The notes: generated by a model not told the origin, from the letters alone. Counted from the stretch's first letter, positions 52,258 to 64,000 are shown. The stretch: 64,000 bases of DNA from Gonatopus flavifemur (GCA_018340375.1 JAFFJZ010000017.1:3214001-3278000); one strand, 5' to 3'. Made by a program: numbers and translations.

Positions 52258-54243
52258 AAAATATTAAACAATTACAACGCTTTCTGGGAATGCCCTCATG
52301 GTATCGGAGATTTATAGAAAACTTTGCAACAATAGCTATTCTTCTACATATGATGACCAAGAAAAATATCCCCTGGAAGTGGGGGGTGGAGGAACAAACA
52401 GCCTTCACTACGTTAAAACAGGCTTTAGCATCAGCCCTGATACTAGCTTATCCCGATTTCTCCCAGACATTCACGGTAAAAACGGACGCAAGCGACACAG
52501 GATTGGGCGCTGTCCTTTCCCAGGTTTGAGAGGGGGAGGAGAAAGTGATCGCTTTCGCGAGTCGCACTCTAAGTAACGCCGAACGTAATTACTCAGTGAC
52601 TGAGCGTGAATGCCAAGCCGTAGTATCATGGGCTATCAAAAAATACCGAGAGTACCTGGAAGGTTATCATTTCCAAGTCATTACAGATCATGCCAGTTTG
52701 AAATGGCTATACCACCTGCATAACCCCACGGAAAGATTGGCCCGTTGGGGACTAGAACGCTGGAATATGACTTTGAGATCATTCACTGGAAGGGAGCTCT
52801 CCATCACGTCTCAGATGCCCTCTCGCGTATGCACGAGGACGAAAAAGTCCCCTTAACCTCGATTCAGACGGCGAATTCCAACCACATTCTCACCCCAGTA
52901 CCTGATAACAACCCCACAGCCCCAAACTCAGATTGGTATACCCGAAGATATCACGCTATTCAAGCACACCCGAAACACTATCCCAACTGGAAAATAGAAA
53001 ACGGTCGAATTCACGTGGGAAGAACGGACCGACTCGTCAGTGGGGTCACAGAGGACGTCGATGAGTGGAAGCTAGTAATCCCAGAGGCTTTCAGGAGTTG
53101 AGTTATCCACGATTCTCACGATGTTCCCAAGGCAGGGCACCTTGGCATTAAGAAAACCTATAAGAAGGCTGCCCTCGATTATTTCTGGTCACGCATGTTT
53201 GGGGATATTAAGCAATACATAGGGCAATGCCAAGTATGCCAGGAGGCCAAAACTTCCCAACTCGCCCCTCCAGGACTAATGGGATTTCGCAAGATAACCC
53301 GACCGTGGAGTGTCGTAGCGGCTGATGTCATGGGTCCGCTCCCCCCGAGTAAATCAAACAATAAATATATTCTGTTATGCATTGATTTTTTGACTCAGTA
53401 CATAGAAATCGCGGCCATACGAAGCGCCAATGCGGTGAATCGCCACGGAGCCCCAGAAGTCCTCATCACGGATACTGGGACAGAATTTTCGAACCGAGAG
53501 ATGACTCAGTATCTTGCTTTCCACGGGATCCGCCAATCCCTAACACCCGTTTATCACCCGCAAGCCAACCCCACTGAGCGGGTAAACAGGGTCATTATGA
53601 CTATGATCCGAGCTTCCTTGAATATCGACCACAAGGAATGGAACCGTTACTTATCAGAGTTCCGCATGGCGTACAATACCGCCACACACTAGTCTACTCA
53701 CGTGAGTCCTCCGTATTTGAATTATGGGTATAATCCAAGACCGTACCGTCGAATTTTAGAGGGGACGCCTGAACAATTACCCGGCATGCCATCCCGTTCC
53801 GATGCTCGGAAATGGTTGGACCATATCTCCCGGACTCAGGCTCTCCATGAGGTTATAGGGCATTATTTGGACGAAGCCTACGAGAGACAGTCCCGCTATC
53901 ATAACGAGGATCGGAGAATTATTCAATATCGAGTGGGGGATGAAGTCTTAAGGAGGAATTTTATTCTATCCAGCACCCCCCGAAATTCCGCCGGCAAGTT
54001 AGCTAAACGCTTTGTGGGACCGTATGTATCAACTGAAGTATGTTCTCCCACAGTGTATGAAATCTCAGATGAATCTGGAAAGTTGATAGGGAAATATCAT
54101 ATTGTAGACTTGGAACCATACGTTTCTCCTGAGCGGAATGAGCCCCAAATCACCCCGCAAGAGGTAACTGACTGCCCTGGTAGTAGTACGAATTCACCGA
54201 TACCCCATAATACGCACCCGATGAAATTGAGGTCGCGGAAGTA
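52258..54243 (+). pseudogene. Gypsy RNase H and integrase
   Basis: KQLQRFLGMPSWYRRFIENF (RT thumb/connection), TVKTDASDTGLGAVLSQ (RNase H Asp), [36 protein letters not shown]. Frame changes near 52530 and 52770 and stops near 52528, 53099 and 53690 split the frame. The integrase has H and C ligands (VPKAGHLGIKKTYKKA; CQVCQEAK), catalytic AADVMGPLPPS, LITDTGTEFS and HPQANPTERVNR, and a C-terminal part ending RFVGPYVSTEV...YHIVDLEPY. Between RSANA and VNRHGAPEV about 15-20 residues seem missing in comparison with relatives, a small deletion. Inactive. Confidence 0.85.
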
Positions 54244-54282
54244 GGTTGTAGCAATAATTCGATTTCTCTGTATCTGTAGAAT

Positions 54283-55084
54283 ATGGACGTCGACCAAAAA
54301 ACCGTGGGCGCTAGGGAGCTCGCGAGCCGGGAGGCGACGAATAAGGGGTGGGTTACGCTACCCACTTACCGTTTTCACCGAGCTCCACCGTCGAGGAGTT
54401 TATCGGGACCAAGTTCCCCTGACCTCCCCGCCGCGGTTAGGGCCAGTAACGGATGTCTTTCGCCGAGCGCATCCGGACCATCCTAGTTCCCAACGTCCCT
54501 ATGCCCTTCCCTCACTGTCCCCGCTTTCAGTACCCGAATCTACCCCTGGCCCGGAACCATCGGTTTCGGAGGTAGCGATTCCCGGTCCGTCCGATCTCGC
54601 ACACCCACAGGGAACGACCTCCCTCATGGCCCTCGACCTTGCGAGAATGCCACCACACATTCGAGCTGCCATAGAGGCCCTGTGCTAATACGCAAAACGT
54701 GAACCCCTAGTGGGGTCACCAGCCTCCGCTACCCGTGAATCCGGTCTTCTAAGGACACCACCACAGACCCTTTTGGGGTTACGACCCGGGTCTGCGGAGG
54801 AGCTGCGGATGACCGAATGGCCAAGGTCCCCCTCGGGACTTCCAATTCCACCCCTGATAAAGGTGGCAGTGACCCGGCCGAGAGAACTACCCCATGCAGA
54901 AGGGGGAGCCAAGGGAGTGTTTAAAGCTCCAGAGATCCCTACCACCCGGAACTGCTACAACTGTGGCCAGAAGGGTCACCGTCATCGGGACTGTTGGCGC
55001 CCGCAAGGCGTGTTTTGTCACCGCTGTGGACACCAGGGGACCCCGTCATCCGCGTGTCCCAAATGCCACCCACCCCGTCAGTAG
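54283..55084 (+). pseudogene. Zinc-knuckle (Gag/nucleocapsid-like) ORF downstream of pol
   Basis: The first frame starts MDVDQKTVGARELASREATN 39 bp after the pol stop; from about 54440 the neighbouring frame continues (Pro/Ser-rich, LARMPPHIRAAIEAL), has a TAA near 54686, and closes with two knuckles: CYNCGQKGHRHRDC and CHRCGHQGTPSSACPKC, ending PPRQ. The motifs bind nucleic acid through zinc in Gag proteins. Lying 3' of integrase it is out of the usual Gag position. It could be a third ORF of this lineage or the Gag of a different element joined here. Frame change and stop mark it as non-functional. Confidence 0.6.
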
Positions 55085-55531
55085 TTTAAGTCTTTTCTGT
55101 CTCTTTCATCCATCACCCCGAAAAGATAGTTGAGTTAATCATAGCTTTGTCTTTTCATATCTCCTTTTCTTACCTCCCGTGAGTTCCATCCTCTGTGCCC
55201 CGTTCTATTACATTCCCCCCGATCCTTGTCTCCCGAATGGGTCCGGTGCCCTAACCCGTCAGTGGAAAGCGACATAGCTACGTCACACCGACGAAACCCC
55301 GTAAGTCGAGCTCTAGTTGAGCCCAAAAGGAAAAAAGATTCCCTGACTACATCACGTCTCTAACCAGGTTATGCACGTTGGGATACATGCTGGTGGGGAA
55401 GTTGAGTTCAGAATGTTTACTGACGTTCGTGTTTGTGAAATGAGAACACCATTCGTCTGTGCCCTGGGCATTCGTGACTACTAGTGTGGGACCCCTCGAG
55501 GCCCCGAGTGAGGGTTTTGGAGAGGGGTAGT

Positions 55532-57500
55532 TGTAACGTGGTGGAAACACGTTCCAAAAGAATGGATCGAAGCGCAATATTCCGTGAAAGAAAGGAGCGA
55601 GCCGACGGACAAGTCACTGAACCACCCCGGGCACAGACGTAGATTAGGACGGAAAATCTCCAAGGATCACGGCCCTCCCAGATACGATGGTTACGTTATC
55701 GTGGGTTTCACAGGCATCCGTCGCTCAACTTTATCTCGTATATAGTCTAGATTAGCGAGATCGCGAACGCGTAAGAGGTTGTAGATTTAATTTGTCTTTA
55801 TACAGTTTCAATTGTACGGTTTCACGCATTTTCATGTAAGCATACATAAGTATACGGCGCTCGATGCCTCGAGTATATAACCGCTCGAAAACGAGCGGGA
55901 ATACGATTAGTATTAAGATCCTATGAAGATCTATTAACGGGATGAGATTGAATCCGATTCTCCAACATTCTATTACCGAATAATATTCTATCACAACCAT
56001 CGTCTAAGACGATTCTAAAATATCCATAACAATTAAAACTGATGACGATGAGAACAGTTATTTATAATCAGTTTTCATTCACATATTGTACTGTATGGGA
56101 AATAACGAGAATTCTGTATTATTGTACTACGGATTGGGCGCAAGATATACAAAAGATATATAATTCAGCATGACTTTTATAATATCGCTATTACAAATGC
56201 TGTTACGAAAATGACACGGTGTCACATTGCTCTGAGTGAACAAGAGCTCAATGATTTTCTTTTACTCGATACGCATAATATTTCTCGTATGATATTCAGT
56301 TTGGAGAAGGAAAAGTTATGTTTCAGTTCGTCCCTACAAACGCCCCGCGATGTCAAACCCGAGCGATCATAATTGCAACGTAGTTTAAGATATTCACATT
56401 GTTTTAGCATAAGGATCCCCGCGTGGAGAGGAATGAGTGTAGAAGTGACGTGAATTAGAATTCGTTTCAACAAAAAACTAAGAGAAAGAACAAAGGAAGG
56501 CAAACTAAATAACGAAGTACATGTCTAAGATTATTGTGAAATTGAGGAATGTAAGGAATGATGAAAAAAAGGAAGCACTCGAATATTCTCGAGTAGTTGA
56601 TTCAATAATAGAATAAAGATCAATGAAAATTCTCATGGGAACAGGCTGAGCGACGAATGTCTAACGGAAGAAAGAAGTGAGATACAATTTAATTTCATGA
56701 AGTTGTAAATTTCATGAATGATTAAACGCAGCGCAATTCGCAGCCCAGAAGAAGCTTACTAAGGAGAACTGAACTTACAACTCTCAAATGCCAGCGTACG
56801 CAGCTCGCAGAATACTCATGAGCATCACACGCACTCGTTCGCCACGAGATCCAACGTGAGTGCACAGTACGAAATACACAGGAAAATACTCTCGGTGCAC
56901 GAGCAAAATCACAGAGGGTGATTGTAATCAATCAGCGGGACTGATCGAAAACTTGGACTTATCGAAAGATCAGAGGATCACTATGGAAGCGCGAACTTGA
57001 TACTCCGTGACGAACGTTGCGTTGCGACTAAGATCTATCGCTCTCAATTCGAACGACAATCGTCAAAATCGATGGTACGTGATCAGCTGACTAAAGAGGA
57101 CGATGAACCCGGATATACTTTCGTAACGACAAGTGTATCGTTCAAACGCCTCTCTCAGCGATCAAACTCACAGTAAACTCATATGCATGCAAACATACAT
57201 ACATACATGCATATACATTTCAATTATCCGGAACATGACGAGTTAACCGGCCCGCCGATAACCGGTATATCAGTCCCGACGCACGAGGGCAGCATTTTCC
57301 AATCGTTGATAGAATTTTTAATAATTTGGCAACATCCTATCGTGACGTCACGGGAAGAAGTACGCGGTTAACGGCGCCACGCCGTCTCGTCACTTGTTCG
57401 GCGGCTCTCTTTACGTTAAGAGGTGTGAGAATTGAACGTGATCAAATTCGCGTTTTCCACCACGTGGCCGAAGTTCTCTTGCAATGAGTGTGTTTCGCGT
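55532..57500 (+). other. Gypsy LTR with TATA box and poly(A) signal (right end uncertain)
   Basis: TGTAACGTGGTGGAAACACG follows a purine tract (TTTTGGAGAGGGGTAG, 55515-55530) as in LTR starts. TATATAA at 55874-55880 followed by the hairpin CCGCTCGAAAACGAGCGG is a promoter candidate; AATAAA at 56611 is a poly(A) candidate. No second LTR copy is in the window, so length and right end cannot be set; short ORFs inside have no content. From 55085 to 55515 nothing coding is seen. Confidence 0.45.
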
Positions 57501-58779
57501 TCGATGTCCCTCTAGGAGAGCGAATTATAAAGTGCCCGGGGCATGGATTGGATGGATGGATGAGACCCCTCCGTTTTTGGAAATAACCGACTGTTTTTTT
57601 TTATGGCCAATCAACCCCAATCATCAATGGAACTATGAGATGTTCGATCACTGGAAAGTCCCTGCCTTCTCCATTTCCTATAGGAGTTAACCCATTAAGT
57701 CCCAGAATGACATTTTTTCGTTGCATTTTTCAACGGCTGTACTTTCTAAGAAAAAGGGTTATGAAAAATTCCAGATCAACCAGTTTCGATGGAGAATTGA
57801 CTGAACTTTCAGAATCTGATATCAATTTTTCCGAGAAATGCACCTGTCACAAGATATACAGGTTTTTTCCCGAAAAAACGCGAATTTTAAAACTTCTTTT
57901 TTTCTTTATCTCATGTTTTCACATTGGAATCGTGTCATAATTCTTCTTGTAACTACGGAAACCGCGTCAATTCACTTCAAACTTTAATTCATGCCTTGGA
58001 CAATTGGAAGAACTCATGTGGAAACAACCAGAATGGCGGCTTAAACGTGGAAAAAATGTCAAAAACTTCAAGAATTTTTCATTCGAAAACGATGGACTTG
58101 AGGCAAAAATTTTATTGCACAAAAAGTTCTGAGGATTGATCAAAAAACACGCTCAAATTTTTTCAGCATTTTTTGACAACTTTTTTGAATTTCTAAAATC
58201 ACAAAAATTTGAAAATTAAAAAAAAGCGTCAAAAAATTCTGAAAAAATTTGAGCGTGTTCTTTGATCAATTCTAAGAACTTTTTGCTCAGTACAATTTTT
58301 TCCTAAAGTCCATCGTTTTCTAATAAAAAATTCTTGAAGTTTTTGTCCACTATTCTGCAGTTTTTTCATAGTTTGGCATTTTTGAATATGCCTCTCATAA
58401 TATATTTCACATGTGATATTATGAGTATCTTTGATATTTTTTTTATTCACAAAATTGTCTTTTTACAACATTTAGTCCATGCCTCATATGTTCTCTAAAC
58501 ACTATCGACGTGATGACTCTGATAGATGATCAATGATTACATATCATCTAACGTATAAAAGAAAATCGGTATTTTTGTGACTTGATATTAGATTGCATCC
58601 TCTTATGAATCGTGAACCGTATTAGGACAATATATCAACGGAATACTTTATGTTCCATAGAAATAGAATTCAATAATAAACTTATCTATTGTGGGAAAAA
58701 CATTGATTCCATAAAATAAACAAATAGCACTTGAGCCTGACGAAACTGGTGATATCATTTATTGAAAGTAAAACAGACA

Positions 58780-59768
58780 ATGTCTGCTTCATCAGGAAAA
58801 CGCCGGAAACGATCAAGTCACCAGCAAGATGTAGAAATTGAAGAGCGTGAAGATGGTGACTTTGATGCAATAATTGTTCCTCAGGATGATTGCTCTGAAC
58901 CATCTGACTCTGATTCTGAATCTGAATCTGAAGATTGTCAAATTTCTGATAATAATGTTCCAAATATTAGCTATCATCAGGTTATGAGTAACTATGAAGA
59001 AAATCAGTCGAAACTGGAGCCTAATCATATTTACGTATGGAAGAACGGGGAAAGAAAGTGTGAACAATATCCTGAAAATGAAAACTTACTCTCTGAGAAA
59101 ACGAAAGAATTTATCCTTGAATCTTCATATGTACAGTTGTTCGAACTTTTTTTCTCTGCCGATTTAAAGAAATATATCATCGAAAGTACTCGTATGAATG
59201 ACTGCGATTTAACATTAGATGAATTCGATATTTTTTTAGGGATAATTATAATGTCAACCTTCAATCAAAGGAAATCTCAGGAAGACTATTGGTCTGATCG
59301 GCCATTACTGGCCTGTCCTACTGTGGCAAAAGCAATGAGTCGTAATAAATTTCTCAAAATTAAATCAAAATTAAAATTTTCGAAACCTGAAGATCAGAAT
59401 TATAATGAGGGAGCTTGGAGAGTACGTGGTATTTTCGAAATTTTCAGGAGGAATGCTTTGCAATTTGGTTTTTCCTCTACCGCTCTGTCGATAGATGAAA
59501 TGATGGTGAAGTTTCACGGAAAAACCATTTTGCTCCAGTTTATGAAAGATAAGACCGCGCGCTTTGGCATCAAAATGTGAGGCATTTGTTACTCAGAGGG
59601 ATATCTGTTCGATTGTGAGATTTATTGTGGCAAGGGGTCGAATATTTATTCGTCTGATAAACAAGTAAAACTATCCGAATGTCCCTTAGGAAGTCGTGTC
59701 GTTATGCAGATGATTCAAAAGCTACTTGTTGATGTTGTTGCACGGAGAATAATTCAATATCATTTATA
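58780..59768 (+). pseudogene. piggyBac transposase, N-terminal half with stop
   Basis: The start is taken at MSASSGKRRKRSSHQQDVEI (58780), followed by an acidic region (SDSDSESESEDC) usual at this end. The DDE_Tnp_1_7 fold begins with YVQLFELFFSADLKKYII, LDEFDIFLGIIIMSTF, DYWSDRPLL and AMSRNKFLKIKSKL, then ALSIDEMMVKFHGKT (first catalytic Asp, DE/SM motif). A TGA at 59578 replaces the Trp expected in that position; the same frame continues SEGYLFDCEIYCGKGSN to the pogo insertion. Beyond 62891 I find no second half with the remaining catalytic Asps, so the 3' part was deleted. Confidence 0.85.
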
Positions 59769-60170
59769 GGGGAGACTGGGGCAGGTTGGCGGTAAAAACT
59801 TTTGCCAATTTTTTTTACATATTTGGAATCGTGTTAGGAATTCAATATTTGCCAGTTTCGAAGGTTCAACCTTCAACTAAAAATCACCATAGAATTAGTT
59901 ACCTGAAATAAAATAGCAGAGATACGATAAATGAAAGAAGTAGAACCCAACATATCCGCCAATCTGCCCCTATGATGGGGCAAATTGGCGGTCGAGATGG
60001 GGCAAGTTGGCGGTGGAATTAAAAGAAAATTTATGGAGATAATTATGTATACATATCGATAAAGAGTATTGAGAACGAAAACAGAATATTTTATTCTTCA
60101 CTAATCATTCAAAAATAGAACTGAAATATAAACCTTCATAATAATAACGTTGCTGATAAAATTTTGCAAT

Positions 60171-62465
60171 CTATTTTGATTTCTGCTTCACATTTTTTTT
60201 AAGAACGTTTTTTATTTGCTTCTTTTTTTGACCATTATCTGCCATTTCTTCTACGATGAACTGTTTTTTCAAACGTTTTTTCATATTTTCTTCTTTTTTC
60301 TGTTTCCTTTCAGCTACCTTACTTGCTAATTCAGACAATGCATTCCTCACTGGACTATTTGTTAAGATTTCGGTTTTCCTTTTACGTGTTGATGTTCTCG
60401 TGGCCTTCCTTGGTCCCGCCTTTGGTAGTGGTATCAATTTTTCAATTTGTTTTTCAATATCCTCTTCAATCTCAAAAGAAGGTTCATTTTGCTGTAAAGA
60501 AAGATGTGTCGATGATGTGGGTATCGAACAAATTGGCGTAGGAGTTGAAGGCGTGGAATCAATTGATGGATCGGACCTATCGGTTACATACGACGGTAGG
60601 AAGTCTTGTCCAGAAAAATTTTCTTTATTGAATGGCATGATTCCTGTTTTTTTGAAGCCAGCCATGATGTTAGATGGTGTGCAAGCTTTGGGAAGAGCTA
60701 CTTTTATAATGCCAGGAATGTCATACATGGACATTGTTTTACCTGGATGAGCGGTCATCCAATCATCAATTCCCTGATTTATAAATCTTTTCAATGGACC
60801 ATACACAGAAACATCGAGAATTTGCAATTTGTGACTACAATGCGGTGGGAAAGAAAGCATTACAATGCCATTGTCTCTAGCGTAATCAAGGCCTGGCACT
60901 GATAAGTGGGACGAGTGGTTGTCAAGAAGAAGGAGGACTGGCTTTTCTTTTGAACATTTTGTATTCCTGACAAAGTGTTCCAAAAATTGTACGAAATTAA
61001 TTTCTTTCATCCAACCAGATGGATTTGCACAACCAACGCTACCAATAGGTGCGTCTGTTAGAAAATGGTCACGAAATTTTGCGCGAGGGAACACAAAAAA
61101 TGGTGGAATGAAAGACCCACTTGCAGATACAGCTACCATGAGCGTTACTAGTTCGCCTCTTTCGGCTGATGTGATCCTTCCCACTTGCTTAAACCCTGTT
61201 CTGGCAACGACGCGATTAGGTTTTTGAACTGTTGTGACCCCGGTCTCGTCACAATTCCAAATATCAGCTGGAATAAAACTATGGCGTTTCAATACAACCT
61301 CGAGATTATTGTAAAATTCATCAACAGAATGTTTAATCAAGCCTGACGCTCTAGCCAAACTTGTTGCCTCAGCAGTTCGGAGAGACAAATTTGGATGTCT
61401 CTTCATAAATCCATAATACCAATCTGATCCGGCTTTCTGATTTTTGGCCCATGCAGATGGTACTTTATCTAAGGATTGAGCGTGAGTGAAAGCCAGTTTA
61501 CGAACGTCACTGATTGAGAGGCCGAAGTAAATATCCGCTGCTTTCAGTATATATTCCATCATTTGTGTTTCTTCAGCGTCAGTAAAAATCTGAAAGCATA
61601 TTGATAGTACTGGGAATAGTGTTCTCTGAACTGTGGAGAATGAGAATCTGACGATTTCACTCCATTCCTAGTGACAAGAGGACCCATCCAATTCAAATGA
61701 ATTTTTCACTCTTCTCGAATGATATTCCTGGTTAAAAGAATCCACTGAATCTGACGAGTAAATTTCATCAGATTTGGTTAGATCATTGTCCTAAATTCAG
61801 TGAGATTTGACGAGATTCGACTAGATTCATATTGAGAAAGTTCATTTTCCTCACAGAATCCCATTGACAAATCGCCGGATGAGATTTGGTCAAAACATTG
61901 TCCGAGATTTGATAAAATTTGGCAAGACTCAGTGAGATTTGACGAAAATCGATGAATTTTTTTCAACTAGGGATTTCACTTTTGCGAAGTGAAAAATCCA
62001 CTTCGAAACTGTAGTGATCGTGAAATTCTCTCATTAAATTTCAAGCTTTCATTCTCACAGGATGAATATTTTACTCGAAAATCATACAGGTTCCCTTCTA
62101 GTTGCTCAAACAGTGGAATTTCAATCCAAGAATTCGGAAGAGTTGAACATTTCAATTGAATATCGATTATCAGATGTTTATGAACTTATATAAAATAATA
62201 TTGTGACAATTACCTGAAAATTACGCGCATAACTGCCGCGGTTTTTCGGTTGTGGAGGTTGCATGTTTGTAATGTCGTGCGTAGCTATCAATTCTTGTAG
62301 ATTGACTTTTTGAGCATGTCTTTCTAATGTTCTGAGAGGAATTTTATATTTATCAGATGTCTCTTTGAAGGTTTTCCTGTGAATTTTCACATCCACTAAT
62401 GTTTCTTCCAATGTATTGATGTCGATATTTCCCCTATTTGTTTTTCTTCTATAGTTCCGAACCAT
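60171..62465 (-). CDS. pogo/Tigger-type transposase, two exons, intact
   Basis: Exon 1 62465-62214 (MVRNYRRKTNRGNIDINTLE, a Psq-type HTH: TFKETSDKYKIPLRTLERH), donor GTAATT; exon 2 61589-60171, acceptor TGCTTTCAG, both phase 0; 556 aa. Exon 2 opens IFTDAEETQMMEYILKAADI, then a CENP-B-type HTH (GLSISDVRKLAFTHA, WYYGFMKRHPNLSLR) and the DDE_1 core: DIWNCDETGVTTV, KPVLLLLDNHSSHLS and CSHKLQILDVSVYGPLK, with 35 residues between the last two Asps. The C-terminus is Lys-rich (nuclear localisation likely). No stop or frameshift; it acts by cut and paste at TA. An ATG at 61562 would give a shorter protein without the first HTH, so splicing matters. Confidence 0.9.
61726..61974. repeat. MITE in the intron of the pogo transposase
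   Basis: CCTGGTTAAAAGAATCCACT at the left and, inverted, CCCTAGTTGAAAAAAATTCA at the right. The interior repeats GATTTGACGAGATTYG-type motifs. It falls wholly inside the intron, so the coding parts are unharmed. Confidence 0.6.
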
Positions 62466-64000
62466 TTTCTGAAAAATGATTTGTTTGAATATTGGGAAAC
62501 AACCGCCAATGTCCCCCATAAGAAACCCGCCAACGTGCCCCAACCTCACTTTCTGTATCCAAATGAGATTCTTCGGATAAGGTTGAAAACTATGATATTA
62601 TATAGGGTTTATATCTTCACAGGAGGGGTTGAAGACTGTGTAAGTTCAATACTTACATTAATTCCAATCTCCGAACAGTCAGAATAAGCTTATAAAGAAT
62701 AATATAATTTTTTACTTTTTTCACTCACGAACACATAAGTCAGTTTATGAAATGACTTTGTTTATCAATCATAGTGAAACTTTGTGACATGACGCGGTTC
62801 ATTGAAGCTTATAAAATATCCGAGGGATGACGCTGAGAAACAATTACCGTTAGAAAAAAACGCAACCCGTCAACCTGCCCCAGTCTCCCCTATGAAACTT
62901 CATCTTTATGTATGAAAGAAACAAAAAAAAAACAAAAAAAATTTAAAAAATTGAAAAACTACCAAAAAATTTTTAAGATTGAAAAAAAAAGAAAAGAAGG
63001 GTCTTTTTAGACATTCACCTCCACGTGGTAAGGAGCGGACAACGGCAACAAAATTTTGACGGCTAAAGAATGTATACACATGGAGTCAATGAAACAGTTT
63101 ACAATAAGAGGTGTTGGGTAACGTTTTCAAAAGATTTTCAATAATACGTAATCGATTCACTACATGAAAACATGTATAAATGAAACATGTTCACCAAAAA
63201 TAACGTGTTACATCCCATATGAAATATATTATAAGAGGCATATTCAGAAATGCCAAATTATGAAAAAACCGCAGAATAGTGGACAAAAACTTCAAGAATT
63301 TTTTATCAGAAAACGATGGACTTGAGGAAAAAATTGTACTGAACAAAAAGTTCTTAGAATTGATCAAAGAACACGCTCAAATTTTCTCAGAATTTTTTGA
63401 CGCTTTTTTTGAATTTTCAAATTTTGGCGATTTTGGAAATTCAAAAAAGTTGTCAAAAAATTCTGAAAAAATTTGAGCGTGTTTTCTGATCACTTCTCAC
63501 AACTTTTTGTAAAATTTTTGCCTCAAGTCCATCGTTTTCAAATGAAGAACTCTTGAAGTTTTTGACATTTTTTCCACGTTGAAGCCGCCATTTTGGTTGT
63601 TTCCACATGAGTTTTTCCAATTGTCCAAGGCATAAATTGAAGTTTGAAGTAAATTGACGCGATTTCTGTAGTTACAAGAAGAATTATGACACAATTCCAA
63701 TGTGAAAACATGAGATAAAGAAAAAAAGAAGTTTTAAAATTTGGGTTTTTTTTGGAAAAAAACCTGTATATCTTGTGACAGGTGCATTTCTTGAAAGAAC
63801 TAATATCAGATTCTGAAAGATCAGTCAATTCTCCATCGAAACTGGTTGATCTGGAATTTTTCATAACCCTTTTCCTTAGAAAGTACAGCCGTTGAAAAAT
63901 GCAACGCAAAAATGTCATTTTGGGATCTAATGGGTTAACTCGGTGAGTTCGTTCCGATCTGGTTGATTAGTTTTTGTGTGTTTTATCGTCCCTTCCCCGA

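Larger units (their letters stand above)
52253..57500 (+). mobile_element. Second Ty3/gypsy element, 3' part with LTR
   Basis: Begins inside the RT-RNase H region and continues with RNase H, integrase, a zinc-knuckle ORF, a purine tract and an LTR starting at 55532. The upstream gag, protease and most of RT are missing. GC content and codon use are visibly higher (C-rich third positions) than in the flanking TEs, so the element differs in origin or age from gypsy-1. The right end is not defined. Confidence 0.75.
59769..62890. mobile_element. pogo-type element, apparently complete, TSD TA
   Basis: Inverted ends GGGGAGACTGGGGCAGGTTG and GGGGAGACTGGGGCAGGTTG, with TA on both sides (59767-59768, 62891-62892). 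Copies of GGGGCARRTTGGCGG lie inside both ends (near 59975 and 60000; inverted GCCAACGTGCCCC near 62530), probable transposase sites. The only gene is the spliced transposase. A CCCTAG MITE lies in its intron. Confidence 0.9.
57691..63934. mobile_element. piggyBac element with ~700 bp TIRs, TSD TTAA
   Basis: TTAA-CCCATTAAGTCCCAGAATG at the left and, inverted, TTAA-CCCATTAGATCCCAAAATG at the right; the arms (57691-58440 and 63240-63934) agree closely, including GTTATGAAAAATTCCAGATC and an inner palindrome (58075-58345). It holds half a piggyBac transposase and a complete pogo element at 59769-62890. Long arms of this size are unusual for piggyBac, whose TIRs are normally 13-20 bp with short internal repeats. 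Confidence 0.85.

Noticed and set aside
55135..57371. Short ORFs in the second gypsy LTR and flank
   Set aside because: No motif or codon pattern; the region has LTR features instead.
1..64000. CRISPR arrays, bacterial operons, rRNA
   Set aside because: Repeats here are inverted or TE-derived, without regular spacers; no bacterial gene order or rRNA signature was seen.

Overview
The window looks like an AT-rich animal genome, most likely an insect: coding blocks are short, some genes carry GT-AG introns, and nearly every recognisable protein belongs to a transposable-element (TE) family common in insect genomes (mariner, Tc1/mariner DD41D, piggyBac, pogo, PIF/Harbinger with a MADF-BESS partner, Ty3/gypsy, an RTE-like LINE). 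I see no bacterial operons, rRNA, CRISPR array or clear single-copy host gene apart from one weak two-exon candidate at 46.8-47.5 kb. The order of insect cannot be fixed from this sequence.

Layout. 1-2.4 kb: 5' half of a transposase-like gene running off the left edge, then two fold-back repeats. 2.69-8.52 kb: a 5.8 kb element with ~300 bp terminal inverted repeats (TIRs) holding two tandem minus-strand genes, one apparently intact multi-exon gene and one decayed transposase-like gene. 8.8-11.1 kb: 5'-truncated LINE. 11.8-14.5 kb: several MITEs. 14.6-17.0 kb: long-TIR element with a transposase-like ORF fragment between the arms. 17.0-22.6 kb: the most unusual stretch, with repeated spacers carrying inverted CCAAT boxes and histone-mRNA-type stem-loops, then a ~1.45 kb near-identical inverted repeat around a DD41D transposase fragment. 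22.6-29.5 kb: a Ty3/gypsy element (CsRn1-like by its Gag motif) cut by a TIR element and a mariner; what is probably its 3' LTR resumes at 40.39 kb. 29.55-40.39 kb: a complete two-gene Harbinger element (TSD TGA) inserted just after the gypsy polypurine tract and itself hit by at least six later elements. 41.38-45.12 kb: a CACAG-ended element (TSD TTA) with a broken gene. 45.1-49.6 kb: MITEs and the candidate small gene. 48.1-52.25 kb: a decayed DD41D element with an intact mariner inside. 52.26-~57.5 kb: a second gypsy element (pol, a zinc-knuckle ORF, LTR). 57.69-63.93 kb: a piggyBac element with ~700 bp TIRs, carrying an intact pogo element.

The elements give a relative history by nesting: gypsy-1 is older than the TIR element, mariner and Harbinger that cut it; Harbinger is older than the DD41D, pogo-type and MITE copies inside it; piggyBac is older than the pogo. 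The structurally intact ones (pogo transposase, mariner at 50 kb, Harbinger transposase, the palindrome arms) are the youngest-looking. The stem-loop/palindrome region and the two-gene TIR element are the best candidates for something not yet described.
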